A stretch of 64,000 nt of DNA, from positions 1-64,000 of the forward strand of contig CAMVJQ010000003.1 of NCBI GenBank assembly GCA_947167845.1, read 5' to 3'. Each line of letters starts with the position of its first letter. Position 1 is the stretch's first letter. Made by a program: the position numbers and the translations under genes. The notes beneath the pieces were generated by a model that had not been told where the DNA came from, searched no databases, and worked only from the letters and a program-made list of their open reading frames with translations. Origin of the DNA: an uncultured Prevotella sp. (lineage in GTDB: Bacteria; Bacteroidota; Bacteroidia; Bacteroidales; Bacteroidaceae). Shown here in pieces: positions 53,687-62,661 of this stretch.

Positions 53687-56275
53687 ATGAAATATTACTT
53701 ATTATCAATTGTTATGGTGTCTTGTGTCGGCCTTTCAGCGTCGGCACAGACACTTCTTCCTTATCAGAATCCTAATTTGAGTGCCAAGGAGCGCGCAAAG
53801 GATTTGTGTGGCCGCCTGACTCTTGAAGAGAAGGCGCAGTTGATGCTCGATGAGAGTCCAGCCATTCCCCGTCTTGGCATCAAGAAGTTTTTCTGGTGGA
53901 GTGAGGCGCTCCACGGAGCGGCTAATATGGGGAATGTAACAGTGTTCCCCGAGCCTGTGGCAATGGCGGCTTCGTGGAATCCGGATTTGCTGTATCAGGT
54001 CTTTGATGTGGCCAGCACAGAGTTTCGGGCGCAGTACAACCAGCGGATGCTTAACGGCGGTGAAGACCAGAAGTTCCATAGCCTCTCCGTCTGGACTCCT
54101 AACGTGAACATCTTCCGTGACCCGCGATGGGGCAGGGGGCAGGAGACGTATGGGGAAGACCCGTATCTGACGAGCGTGATGGGTACACAGGTGGTGCGCG
54201 GACTGCAGGGACCAGAGGATGCTAAATACCGTAAGTTGTGGGCCTGCGCCAAGCACTATGCCGTTCATAGCGGTCCAGAGTACACGCGCCATACTGCCAA
54301 TCTTACAGATGTCTCTCCCCGTGACTTCTGGGAGACCTATATGCCAGCCTTTAAGACACTGGTGCAGGATGCCAAGGTGCGTGAGGTGATGTGTGCCTAT
54401 CAGCGTTTGGACGATGATCCTTGCTGCGGCTCCCAGCGATTGTTGCAGACCATCCTGCGCGATGAATGGGGATTCCAGTACTTGGTGGTGAGTGACTGCG
54501 GGGCAGTCTCCGATTTCTATGAGTCGCATAAGTCTTCATCCAGCCCTGTACATGCTTCTGCCAAGGCCACGATAGCCGGTACTGATGTGGAGTGTGGCTA
54601 TGGTTATGCCTATAGGAGCATTCCTGAGGCTGTGCAGCGGGGACTGATTGCTGAGGCAGAAGTCGACAAGCACGTGATGAGACTGTTGGAAGGCCGTTTC
54701 GACCTTGGCGAGATGGATGATCCCTCGCTGGTGGAATGGTCCAGGATTCCTTATTCTGCAATGTCTACGAAGAAGAGTGCACAACTGGCTCTCGATATGG
54801 CGCGACAGACGATCGTGCTGCTGCAGAACAAAGGTAATATCCTGCCTCTGCAGAAAAACAAGGAGAAGATAGCCGTGATAGGCCCTAATGCCCATAACGC
54901 TCCGATGATGTGGGGCAACTACAATGGAATGCCTAATCACACGGTGACCATCCTCGACGGTATCAAGGCCAAACATAAGAACCTGATCTTCTTTCCTGGC
55001 TGTGACCTGACTTACGATAAGGTGATGGACTGTCTGATGGGAAGTGCGTGTAGTCAGGATGGCAAGAAAGGACTGAAAGGTACTTTCTGGAACAACCGTG
55101 AAATGGAAGGCAAGCCTGTCACTACGCAGTACTATACTACACCGCTGGCTGTCACCACGGCTGGTATGCACAATTTTGCACCAGGTGTACAGTTGGAGGA
55201 CTTCTCTGCTAAGTATGAGACCACCTTCACCCCGAAGGAACCGGGTGAGTATGTCGTCAATGTGGATGGCTGTGGACACTTTGAACTATTTATCGACGGC
55301 GTTCAGCAATACAAACACCACATTTGGCGTACCACACCCAACCGCACCGCCATACAGGCTGAGAAGGGTAAGAGTTACCACATCGAGGTGCGATTCTCGC
55401 ACATACCTACTTATAATGCTGACCTGAAAATCAATATTGCCAAGGAACTGCCCATCGACTACGATAGTATGATAGCCCAGTTGAAGGGTATCGACAAAGT
55501 GGTCTTCGTCGGTGGTATCTCTCCCGCCCTTGAAGGTGAAGAGATGCCTGTTCAGATAGAAGGCTTTAAAGGAGGCGACCGTACAAGCATTGAACTGCCT
55601 CAGGTACAGCGTGACTTCCTGAGGGCGCTCAAGGCCGCAGGAAAGCAGGTCGTCTTCGTCAATTGTTCGGGGTCGGCTATCGCCCTGAAGCCTGAGACAG
55701 AGAGTTGTGATGCTATTGTGCAGGCCTGGTATGCGGGACAAGAGGGTGGTACGGCTGTGGCCGATGTGCTCTTCGGCGACTATAACCCCTCAGGGAAATT
55801 GGCCGTTACATTCTATAAGGATGACAGTCAACTGCCTGACTATGAGGACTATTCGATGAAGGGACGCACCTATCGCTACTTTGATGATCCGCTCTTTGCC
55901 TTTGGCTATGGACAGAGTTATACATCTTTTGAGGTGAAGGATGGAAAACTGAATCTGAAGGCAGATGGTACTGGTACTCTGACAGTAGTTGTTGAGAACA
56001 CAGGAAAGCGTGATGGTACAGAGACAGTGCAACTCTATCTGCGCAACCTCTCTGATGCAGAGGGGCCGCTGAAGTCACTGCGAGGATTCCAGCGTGTCAG
56101 TGTGAAGGCTGGCCAGAAGACAACTGTCACGTTGCCCTTGGAGCGGAAGAGTTTTGAGTTCTGGGATGCAGAGACAAACTCCATGCGTACCAAGCCCGGA
56201 CAGTATGAACTGCTCTACGGCAACAGTTCGCGTGACGGGGATCTCAAAAAGTTGGAAGTAAACTTGACTGAATGA
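53687..56275 (+). CDS. GH3 beta-xylosidase/beta-glucosidase with PA14 insert
   Basis: About 862 residues; ATG 53687 gives a signal peptide ending SASAQ. The GH3 N-terminal domain (about 30-330) has the KHYAVHSGPE region and nucleophile Asp270 in VVSDCGAV. The (alpha/beta)6 sandwich begins near 360 and is interrupted by a PA14 domain (about 455-585: GTFWNNREMEGKP, YVVNVDGCGHFELFIDG), as in Bacteroidota GH3 beta-xylosidases. A fibronectin-III-like domain closes the protein (about 770-855: VVENTGKRDGTETVQLYLR). The SDCGA nucleophile context and the xylan setting favour beta-xylosidase over beta-glucosidase, but this is inferred. It has its own -7 box and ends at a bidirectional terminator. Confidence 0.9.
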   Translation: MKYYLLSIVMVSCVGLSASAQTLLPYQNPNLSAKERAKDLCGRLTLEEKAQLMLDESPAIPRLGIKKFFWWSEALHGAANMGNVTVFPEPVAMAASWNPDLLYQVFDVASTEFRAQYNQRMLNGGEDQKFHSLSVWTPNVNIFRDPRWGRGQETYGEDPYLTSVMGTQVVRGLQGPEDAKYRKLWACAKHYAVHSGPEYTRHTANLTDVSPRDFWETYMPAFKTLVQDAKVREVMCAYQRLDDDPCCGSQRLLQTILRDEWGFQYLVVSDCGAVSDFYESHKSSSSPVHASAKATIAGTDVECGYGYAYRSIPEAVQRGLIAEAEVDKHVMRLLEGRFDLGEMDDPSLVEWSRIPYSAMSTKKSAQLALDMARQTIVLLQNKGNILPLQKNKEKIAVIGPNAHNAPMMWGNYNGMPNHTVTILDGIKAKHKNLIFFPGCDLTYDKVMDCLMGSACSQDGKKGLKGTFWNNREMEGKPVTTQYYTTPLAVTTAGMHNFAPGVQLEDFSAKYETTFTPKEPGEYVVNVDGCGHFELFIDGVQQYKHHIWRTTPNRTAIQAEKGKSYHIEVRFSHIPTYNADLKINIAKELPIDYDSMIAQLKGIDKVVFVGGISPALEGEEMPVQIEGFKGGDRTSIELPQVQRDFLRALKAAGKQVVFVNCSGSAIALKPETESCDAIVQAWYAGQEGGTAVADVLFGDYNPSGKLAVTFYKDDSQLPDYEDYSMKGRTYRYFDDPLFAFGYGQSYTSFEVKDGKLNLKADGTGTLTVVVENTGKRDGTETVQLYLRNLSDAEGPLKSLRGFQRVSVKAGQKTTVTLPLERKSFEFWDAETNSMRTKPGQYELLYGNSSRDGDLKKLEVNLTE

Positions 56276-56277
56276 AA

Positions 56278-56311
56278 AAATAAATCCTCCCAGACGGGAG
56301 GACTTATTTTT
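56278..56311. terminator. Bidirectional terminator between GH3 and DUF349 genes
   Basis: CCTCCC AGAC GGGAGG with flanking A/T pairs, with A runs on the left and T runs on the right, sits in the 36-bp gap between the convergent genes and can end both. Confidence 0.85.
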
Positions 56312-58216
56312 TTATTTCTCTTTATTCTCGGCATCAATGGCCTTGATCTTCTCGCGGACGAGATTCATGTCATCCTTCAGTTTCTGTACCTTGCGGTTCA
56401 TTTCGTCGATGAGGCTGTTGCCCTTCTTCGATGAGACGTTGAGGAAGCCCAGGTTGTTCTCGTAAGTCTGCACCTCCTGCTTGATGGCCTCATACTGGCG
56501 GAAGAGGCGGGCGCGCTCGTTGTCGAGTGCATTCTCGCCGCGCTCGGCCACCTGCTTGAGGTTCTGCTTGAAGTTGTTCAGACGGCGCTTGGCCACGTTG
56601 ACGTTCAGTTCCTTATAGAGTTTGTCGAGCACGGCGTGATACTCTTCGTAGACCTTGTCCTTCTCCTTGAAGGGCACATGGCCGATGGCATTGTATTCCT
56701 CTACGAGTTTCTGCACCTTCTCCTGGATATTCTCGCCAGCCTCCTCGGCAACGGCCTGCAACTTGGCGATCACCTCGCGCTTCTTGTCGAGATTGGTGTG
56801 CTCCTCACTGCGCTGTCCGGCTCCGGCCGCATTACGTGCCTCGAAGAATTTATTGCAGGTACCCAGGAACTCTTCCCACAACTGGTCGCCCAGTTTCTTG
56901 GGCACCATGCCGATGGTCTTCCATTCTTTCTGCAGGGCAATCATCTTGTCGGCAGTCGCCTTCCAGTCAGTGCTGTCCTGCAGAGCCTTGGCCTTCTCGA
57001 TGAGGGCGCGCTTCTTGTCGGCATTCTCCTTGAAGGTGTCTTTCAGCCCCTTGAAGTACTCTGCCTTACGTCCGAAGAAGTCGTCACAGGCGGCACGGAA
57101 ACGCTCGAAGATCTTGACATTCATCTTCTGTGGAGCGAAACCGATGGTCTTCCATTCTGCTTGTATGTCGATGATTTCCTTGGTGTGCTTCTCCCAGTCG
57201 CCACTGCCTTTGTTCTCGGCGGCAGCGATGGCCTCCACTTTCTCGCAGAGTGCAGTCTTGCGGGCCAGGTTCTCTTCTTCCTTGGCGCGGATGCCTTCGA
57301 AATGCTGCTGGTGGCGCTTGTTGATGATGGTGGACGCTGCCTTGAAGCGGTTCCATATCTCGTCGCGCAACTCCTTGCTGACAGGACCGATCTCACGGTA
57401 TTCGCCGTGCAACTTCTGCAACTGGTGGAAGGCACTGATGACATCGGGCTCTTCGGCCAGTTTCTCAGCGGCCTCACAGAGTCGGGTCTTCAGTTCCAGA
57501 TTCTTCTTGAAGTCGTATTCGCGGGCCTCGCTGTTCAACTTCAGCAGATCATAGAATTGCTCCACATAGAGTTGATAGTTGCGCCATAGTTCGTTGGCCT
57601 TCTCTGCGGGCACATTCTTGATCTCCTTCCATTCTGCCTGAAGGGCCTTGAATTCCTGATAGGCTTTGTTGGCCTCTTCCGGGGAGGTGATCATACCCTT
57701 GATCTTCTCGATGATAGCCAGTTTCTTTTCCAGGTTGGCCTGTTTCTCTGCCTCCTGCTCCTTGAAGAGTTTCTGGCGTTTCTCCTTGATGATGCCCATC
57801 TCGGCCTTGAACGATTCTTCGTCTTCGTCAGGGGTGATCTGATAAGTCTCAGGGTCACCTCCACCGTCGATGTAGGCTTTTAGTTTAGCCTCGCGCTCGG
57901 CGATGTGCAACTTGTAGAAGGAAGTCTTCAGATAGTCGATCTCATCCTTCTGAGGCATCTCGTCACCGTGTGCAATTTCTTTGATACGGTCGAGAACCTC
58001 GGTCTTGGTCCCATAGACCTTCCGGGGCTGTTCTTCCTCTGCTGGTGAAGCGTCTTCCGTTGCTTCCTCATTAACTACTTCAGGAGCCTGGGCAATATCC
58101 GAGTTGGGTTCGTCTGCCTGAGGCCTGTCCTGGATTACTTCTTCGATTTTCCCCTTTTCTTCGGCTGGCGAAGCGGCTGTGCCGTTTACGAGGATGTTGT
58201 CTTGAGAGTCCATCAT
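56312..58216 (-). CDS. DUF349 repeat protein
   Basis: 634-residue cytoplasmic, highly charged helical protein. After an acidic, Pro/Glu-rich N-terminal stretch (about 1-65), a series of DUF349-type helical repeats runs to about 600. The recurrent pattern is a W-K-x-I-x-x-V/A-P/G-x-K motif: LQAEWKEIKNVPAEKANELW, IQAEWKTIGFAPQKMNVKIF, LQKEWKTIGMVPKKLGDQLW and YNAIGHVPFKEKDKVYEEYH. No signal peptide or TM segment is present. DUF349 proteins are widespread in Bacteroidota and their function is unsettled. It is a single gene, converging with GH3; its upstream region contains a 23-bp inverted repeat. Confidence 0.9.
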   Translation of the reverse strand: MMDSQDNILVNGTAASPAEEKGKIEEVIQDRPQADEPNSDIAQAPEVVNEEATEDASPAEEEQPRKVYGTKTEVLDRIKEIAHGDEMPQKDEIDYLKTSFYKLHIAEREAKLKAYIDGGGDPETYQITPDEDEESFKAEMGIIKEKRQKLFKEQEAEKQANLEKKLAIIEKIKGMITSPEEANKAYQEFKALQAEWKEIKNVPAEKANELWRNYQLYVEQFYDLLKLNSEAREYDFKKNLELKTRLCEAAEKLAEEPDVISAFHQLQKLHGEYREIGPVSKELRDEIWNRFKAASTIINKRHQQHFEGIRAKEEENLARKTALCEKVEAIAAAENKGSGDWEKHTKEIIDIQAEWKTIGFAPQKMNVKIFERFRAACDDFFGRKAEYFKGLKDTFKENADKKRALIEKAKALQDSTDWKATADKMIALQKEWKTIGMVPKKLGDQLWEEFLGTCNKFFEARNAAGAGQRSEEHTNLDKKREVIAKLQAVAEEAGENIQEKVQKLVEEYNAIGHVPFKEKDKVYEEYHAVLDKLYKELNVNVAKRRLNNFKQNLKQVAERGENALDNERARLFRQYEAIKQEVQTYENNLGFLNVSSKKGNSLIDEMNRKVQKLKDDMNLVREKIKAIDAENKEK

Positions 58217-58232
58217 TTAACTTTTTAGTATT

Positions 58233-58300
58233 GGGTCAGGGGACGGTTCTCTGACGCCATCAGATTTGCCGCATCGGGTCAGAGAACCGTCCTCTGACCC
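58233..58300. repeat. REP-like 23-bp inverted repeat
   Basis: The left arm 58233-58255 and the right arm 58278-58300 match as reverse complements at 22 of 23 positions (start GGGTCAG, end CTGACCC), separated by 22 nt. Each arm is itself a small hairpin (GTCAGAG ... CTCTGAC). This is the structure of paired REP/BIME elements. The region between DUF349 (58216) and corA (58385) holds no gene. Confidence 0.8.
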
Positions 58301-58384
58301 TGGCATCGTCACATAATCGGGTCAAAATTAGTATAAATTATTGAATTGACCTAATTTTTAGCGATTTTTTTTACGAAAAAGCAC

Positions 58385-59311
58385 TCAAATGAGTCTTTTG
58401 TGACGGAAAAACCACCAACAAAGACTCGAAACGCCTATTGAAATGGTGATGGCAATGACGAACCCCCAAGGCTTTGCCTCCATGCCATTTACCAGGTTCA
58501 TGCCAAACATGGAAGTGATGAGTGTGGGGATCATCATAATGATGGTGACGGAAGTCAGCGTACGCATCACGGTGTTCATATTGTTGTTGATGATACTCTG
58601 ATAAGTATCCATCGTCGACTCCAGGATGTTGGAGTAGATGCTGGCCGTCTCGCGGGCCTGACTCATCTCGATGTTCACATCCTCTATCAGGTCGGCATCC
58701 AGTTCGTCAATCTGCAGTTTGAACTTCAGTTTCGAAAGCAGTGTCTCGTTGCCTCGGATGGAAGTGATGAAGTAGGTCAGAGAGTCCTGCAGACGGCTCA
58801 GCCCGATCAGGCTCTCGTTGTTCACCTCCCGGTCAAGATTACGCTTGGCCTTGTCGATGAGCATGGAGATCTGCTTCAGGCGCTTCAGATACCAGACGGC
58901 ACTCGAAAGGAATAGCCGGAAGATCATGTCGACATAGTCGGTGAAGCCCTCACCTCGCTTTTGCTGGAACGAAACGAAGTCGATCATCATGTTCGTCTCA
59001 TAATAGCAAACGGTGATGGTGACGTCGCGCTTGTGGATGATGCCGAGCGGCACGGTGGTGTAGGGTGTCCTCGACCGTATCTCCTTGACGTATGGGATAC
59101 GGAGGATGATGAGCATCCAACCGTCGTCGTACTCATAGCGGGCACGCTCGTCGGTATCGCTGATGTCCGACATGAAGTAGTCGGGGATGTTGAACTTCTC
59201 TTCCAGTTCGTGCTGGTCGTCTTCGGTGGGGCATGTCACCTGTATCCAGCAATTGGGCTGCCACTCTGAGAGTTGGGTCAGTCCGCCTTGGGTGTTCCAA
59301 AATGTCTTCAT
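58385..59311 (-). CDS. corA: CorA-family Mg2+/divalent cation transporter
   Basis: 308 residues, typical of the CorA/MIT family. A cytoplasmic alpha/beta domain (about 1-180) and a long helical stalk lead to two C-terminal TM helices. The first ends with the signature GMN in MFGMNLVNG (near 270), and the second ends before a short basic tail FFRHKRLI. It should form a pentameric channel for Mg2+ influx. A TAACTTTG box on the minus strand (59522-59529) could serve it, which would give a 200-nt leader; that stretch (59312-59520) holds GC-rich GGTGGCGC-type repeats but no gene. Confidence 0.9.
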   Translation of the reverse strand: MKTFWNTQGGLTQLSEWQPNCWIQVTCPTEDDQHELEEKFNIPDYFMSDISDTDERARYEYDDGWMLIILRIPYVKEIRSRTPYTTVPLGIIHKRDVTITVCYYETNMMIDFVSFQQKRGEGFTDYVDMIFRLFLSSAVWYLKRLKQISMLIDKAKRNLDREVNNESLIGLSRLQDSLTYFITSIRGNETLLSKLKFKLQIDELDADLIEDVNIEMSQARETASIYSNILESTMDTYQSIINNNMNTVMRTLTSVTIIMMIPTLITSMFGMNLVNGMEAKPWGFVIAITISIGVSSLCWWFFRHKRLI

Positions 59312-59531
59312 TTTGCTAATCCTTTTTGGGGCGCTGTGGCACGGTGGTGCGGTGGCGCGGGATTCTACGGTGGTGCTAAGGCGCGGTGGCGCTGTGGCAC
59401 GTGAAATGATTGAGCGGCAAGAGGATTAGCGGTCTTGCCTGCCCGTCCTCCAGCCTTAACGTTTGAATGTTTCCGCCGGGTAATCGTCCATAATTTTGTT
59501 GCTAATTTGATTTATCGGGTGCAAAGTTACT

Positions 59532-59592
59532 AAAAAAAATGAAGAATGAAGAATGAAGAGTGAATTTTTTCACTCTTCATTCTTCATTCTTT
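59532..59592 (-). terminator. Terminator of pepD built from inverted 7-nt repeats
   Basis: GAAGAAT units on the left (59541-59564) pair with ATTCTTC units on the right (59569-59592) to form a perfect stem of about 23 bp with a TTTT loop. On the minus strand the stem is followed by a run of eight T. It overlaps the pepD stop codon at 59591. Confidence 0.85.
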
Positions 59593-61048
59593 ACTTTTCC
59601 GGAATGTCCTCGAGTGTTTTCTTCAGCAGTTGCCAGAAGGGGGCTACGGTCTCGATGAGGGCGCGCTCGGTGGTGGTATGGGGCGACTTCATCGTGGGGC
59701 CGAGGCTGACGACGTCGAGGTGCGGGTACTTGCCGAGGATGATGGAGCACTCCAGTCCGGCATGGTCTACCTGGATGATGCCGTCCTTGCCGAACAGGTC
59801 TTTATACTCCTTTAATAAGAGGTGAAGGATAGGAGACTCTGGATTCGGATCCCAACCACCGTAAGAGCCGGCGGTCTCCACCTTCATGCCAGCCATGTTG
59901 AAACAACTCTCAAGCGTCTTTACGATGTAGTCCTTCATATCCTCACGGCTACTGCGGGCGAGGATCTTCAGCGAGGCCTTGCCGCCGCCGATGTTGATGA
60001 TGGCGAGGTTCGATGAGGTCTCCACGACACTGGGGTAGGAGGGGATCATGCGGATCACGCCGTCGTGACAACCGTAGATGGCATTGATGAGGTTGTCCTG
60101 AATCTCTACAGGCACCTCCATCTTCGGGGTTTCCACATCCTCACAGATGACCTCGATGCCGCTTTCGATGCCTTTGTATTCGTCTTGGAAATCATCCTGC
60201 CAGTCTTGGGCGAGTTCTTTCAGGGCTTCTACATTCTCTTTTGGCAACGTCAGCACGGCTTCAGCCTTGAAAGGAATGGCGTTGCGCATATTACCACCCT
60301 GCCAGCAGGCCAGACGGGCATCGAGGTCTTCGATGGCCTCACGGACCAGACGGACGAGCAGTTTGTTGGCATTGCCACGACCCTCATGAATCTCCAAACC
60401 ACTGTGCCCGCCGCGCAGTCCCTTCACGGTCACCTTGACGGCAGCATCGTCGGCATCCGTTTCCACCTCTTTGTAGTCGAGGGTGGCGGTGACGTCGATG
60501 CCGCCGGCAGAGCCGATGACGAACTTACCCCAGTGCTCAGAGTCCAGGTTCATGAGGATGTCGCCGTTCAGTTCACCAGCCGGCAGTGCGTTGGCACCAA
60601 ACATACCCGTCTCCTCGTCGGCAGTAATCAGGGCCTCGATAGGACCATGCTTTAGAGTCTTGTCTTCCATGATGGCCATGATGGCAGCGACGCCCAGACC
60701 GTTGTCAGCACCAAGAGTGGTCCCCTTGGCCTTCACCCATTCACCGTCGATCCAGGGCTGAATGGGGTCGGTCTCGAAGTTGTGGGTTGACTCAGGTGTC
60801 TTCTGTGGCACCATGTCCATGTGAGCCTGCAGGATAACGCCTTTCTTCTTCTCCATGCCTGGCGAGGCGGGCTTACGCATCAGGATGTTGTCTGCCGGGT
60901 CCTTAAAGGCCTCCACGCCCGCCTCCTTGGCGAAGTTGAGCAGGAATTGTTGTACTTTCTCCAGATGTCCGCTTGGACGTGGAACTTGTGTCAGTGCATA
61001 GAAGTTCTTCCAGATGCACGTTGGGTTCAGATTCTTGATTTCACTCAT
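59591..61048 (-). CDS. pepD: Aminoacyl-histidine dipeptidase (PepD, M20 family)
   Basis: 485-residue cytoplasmic metallopeptidase that hydrolyses Xaa-His dipeptides. Metal-ligand motifs are seen: LQAHMDMVPQ, LGADNGLGVA, ADEETGMFGA and the late HAGLECSIIL. The C-terminal half contains the lid domain and GGWDPNPESPI. The reading frame is open upstream through a GAGAGGA 7-nt array, but the family N terminus begins at MSEIKNLNP, so ATG 61048 is the start. It ends in the inverted-repeat terminator. Confidence 0.93.
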   Translation of the reverse strand: MSEIKNLNPTCIWKNFYALTQVPRPSGHLEKVQQFLLNFAKEAGVEAFKDPADNILMRKPASPGMEKKKGVILQAHMDMVPQKTPESTHNFETDPIQPWIDGEWVKAKGTTLGADNGLGVAAIMAIMEDKTLKHGPIEALITADEETGMFGANALPAGELNGDILMNLDSEHWGKFVIGSAGGIDVTATLDYKEVETDADDAAVKVTVKGLRGGHSGLEIHEGRGNANKLLVRLVREAIEDLDARLACWQGGNMRNAIPFKAEAVLTLPKENVEALKELAQDWQDDFQDEYKGIESGIEVICEDVETPKMEVPVEIQDNLINAIYGCHDGVIRMIPSYPSVVETSSNLAIINIGGGKASLKILARSSREDMKDYIVKTLESCFNMAGMKVETAGSYGGWDPNPESPILHLLLKEYKDLFGKDGIIQVDHAGLECSIILGKYPHLDVVSLGPTMKSPHTTTERALIETVAPFWQLLKKTLEDIPEK

Positions 61049-61061
61049 AGTTGTTCTTTTT

Positions 61062-61095
61062 AGAGGAGAGAGGAGAGAGGAGAGAGGAGAGAGAA
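61062..61095 (-). repeat. GAGAGGA 7-nt array upstream of pepD
   Basis: GG recurs at 61065, 61072, 61079 and 61086 on the + strand. The array lies 14-47 nt before the pepD start. Confidence 0.85.
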
Positions 61096-61133
61096 TACTC
61101 CTGCTGTACCAATATCCCGCAGTCCTGTGGTTA

Positions 61134-61511
61134 TTAATTATTGTCAAGTTTGTCTGTTAGTGACTTTCGAAGGCCTGACATGATGCGACCTATTTCTGTT
61201 GCACTGTTCTCAATTTGTGTCAGATCCTCTTGGGTGATGTATCCGAGTGATTCGGCAATGTCCATTTGGCAAGTAACTTCTGTAAGAGAGGCATATGATA
61301 TTTCCAGGAAATGAATTCTCTCCTTGATAGCCATACGCCCCATTCCTTCTGCTATGTTTGATGGGATGGATATCACTGCTCGCCTGAGTTGGTCGGATAA
61401 GGCATATTGCTCATATGCGGGAAATTTACGTAACAGGTAGTAAACCTGCTTCGTGAATTCTTTAGCCTTTTTGTATGCTTCAACTTTCTTGTAAAAAAAA
61501 TCGTTAGCCAT
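61134..61511 (-). CDS. Four-helix-bundle protein (S23/IVP-like)
   Basis: 125 residues, all helical: KVEAYKKAKEFTKQVYYLLRKFP, YALSDQLRRAVISIPSNIAEG, ERIHFLEISYASLTEVTCQM and GYITQEDLTQIENSATEIGRIM. It matches the small four-helix-bundle family first named for proteins encoded in 23S rRNA intervening sequences (TIGR02436-type), with the SIPSNIAEG signature. There is no rRNA nearby. The function is unknown; family members are common as free-standing genes in Bacteroidota. It lies between pepD and the flippase-like gene on the same strand, with repeat arrays on both sides. Confidence 0.88.
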   Translation of the reverse strand: MANDFFYKKVEAYKKAKEFTKQVYYLLRKFPAYEQYALSDQLRRAVISIPSNIAEGMGRMAIKERIHFLEISYASLTEVTCQMDIAESLGYITQEDLTQIENSATEIGRIMSGLRKSLTDKLDNN

Positions 61512-61548
61512 ATATAATCATTTTTTAAACTCTCCTCTCTCCTTACCT

Positions 61549-62652
61549 TCATAACATATCTCTCTCCTCTCTCCTCTCTCCTCTCTCCTCTATAAAGAAT
61601 CCTCTCTCAGTCCTCCTCGTAAATGCCAATGCTCCCCACGCCCAAATGCCGAGGACGACAACCAGCATCGTCTGTACGGTGTGTACGATGAGCACGAACC
61701 AGAGGGCCTGCTCGTCGGCCACGCCGTATAGCACGAGCATCGTCTTGATGGCAAAATGCCAGGAGCCGGCACCATTGGGAGTCGGCACGATGACGGCAAA
61801 GTTGGCCACCACAAAGGATACCAGGGCACAGCCGATGCCGAGATGCTCCGTGAAGTCGAAGCAGAAGAAAGTGAGGTAGTAATGCAGGAAGTACATCACC
61901 CAGATGCCGATGGAGAAGAAGAGGTAGAGTGGCAGGTTCTTGACACCCTTCAGCGAGAGGACGCCTTCCCAGATGCCGTTCAGTGTCATCTTCACCTTAT
62001 TATATATAGAGAAGTTCTTCAGCAGCACGTGCAGCAGTATGAGCACGGCAATGCCGCAGACACCCGTCACGAGCCAGCCTGTCAGGGAAAAACCGCTCAG
62101 GATGCGGTCTACTGATGTCCCCGTTTTCTGGAAGAAGGTGCCGAAGGTGCTCATCTCCAGCAGCAGGATGAGACCTGAGTAGAGCATGATGATCAGGGTA
62201 TCGACGGCCCGCTCTGTGACCACAGTGCCCAGGGCTTTGCTGAAGGAGATGCCTTCATAGCGTTTCAGCACGGCGCAGCGGGAGAACTCGCCGATGCGCG
62301 GTATGACCAGACTTGCAGCATAACTGATGAAGATGCTGTAGATGCAGACGGAGGAGCGTATCCTCTCGGTGCTATTCTCGCACCCCCGCGCCTCCGCACC
62401 TCCGCCCCCCCGGCTGTCTGCCTCCGAGACTATCGGCTTCAGCGTCTGCTGCCATCGCCAGCCCCGGAACATCTGTGCCAGGATGCCGAAGGGGAATGAG
62501 AGTAGCATCCAGGTCCAGTCCATCTCGTCGGTGAGTACGTGGCGGATGCTGCCGAAGTCCTCACCCCGGTACATCCACCATAGAATAGCACCGCCCAGGA
62601 TGATGGGCAGCGCTATCTTGATGATGTTTCCGATGATGCTCTTTGGTTCCAA
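61549..62652 (-). CDS. YbhN/AglD2-type multi-pass membrane protein (LPG synthase TM-like)
   Basis: 367 residues with about seven TM helices (ALPIILGGAILWWMY, FISYAASLVIPRIGEFSRC, SFVVANFAVIVPTPNGAGSWHFAI, ALWFVLIVHTVQTMLVVVLG). The conserved PRIGEFSRC and PTPNGAGSWH motifs identify the lysylphosphatidylglycerol synthase TM-domain/UPF0104 family, thought to move lipid-linked substrates. Only the membrane part is present, with no synthetase domain. The C-terminal tail EERGERREERDML is encoded by CTCTCCT-type 7-nt repeats (61561-61591), which look like a recent extension. The start appears to be TTG 62652, nine nt after the stop of the collagen-like gene; no suitable ATG is nearby. Confidence 0.83.
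   Translation of the reverse strand: MEPKSIIGNIIKIALPIILGGAILWWMYRGEDFGSIRHVLTDEMDWTWMLLSFPFGILAQMFRGWRWQQTLKPIVSEADSRGGGGAEARGCENSTERIRSSVCIYSIFISYAASLVIPRIGEFSRCAVLKRYEGISFSKALGTVVTERAVDTLIIMLYSGLILLLEMSTFGTFFQKTGTSVDRILSGFSLTGWLVTGVCGIAVLILLHVLLKNFSIYNKVKMTLNGIWEGVLSLKGVKNLPLYLFFSIGIWVMYFLHYYLTFFCFDFTEHLGIGCALVSFVVANFAVIVPTPNGAGSWHFAIKTMLVLYGVADEQALWFVLIVHTVQTMLVVVLGIWAWGALAFTRRTERGFFIEERGERREERDML
61561..61591 (-). repeat. CTCTCCT x4 array encoding a C-terminal tail
   Basis: CC recurs at 61566, 61573, 61580 and 61587 (7-nt period). On the minus strand it encodes EERGERREE at the C terminus of the membrane protein. A shorter copy lies at 61531-61543. Confidence 0.85.
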
Positions 62653-62661
62653 TGTCTTTGT

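Noticed and set aside
61049..61147. Upstream extension of PepD
   Set aside because: It reads through a 7-nt repeat array (SILSPLSSLLSPL) and would give a cytoplasmic peptidase a false signal-like segment; the family starts at MSEIKNLNP.
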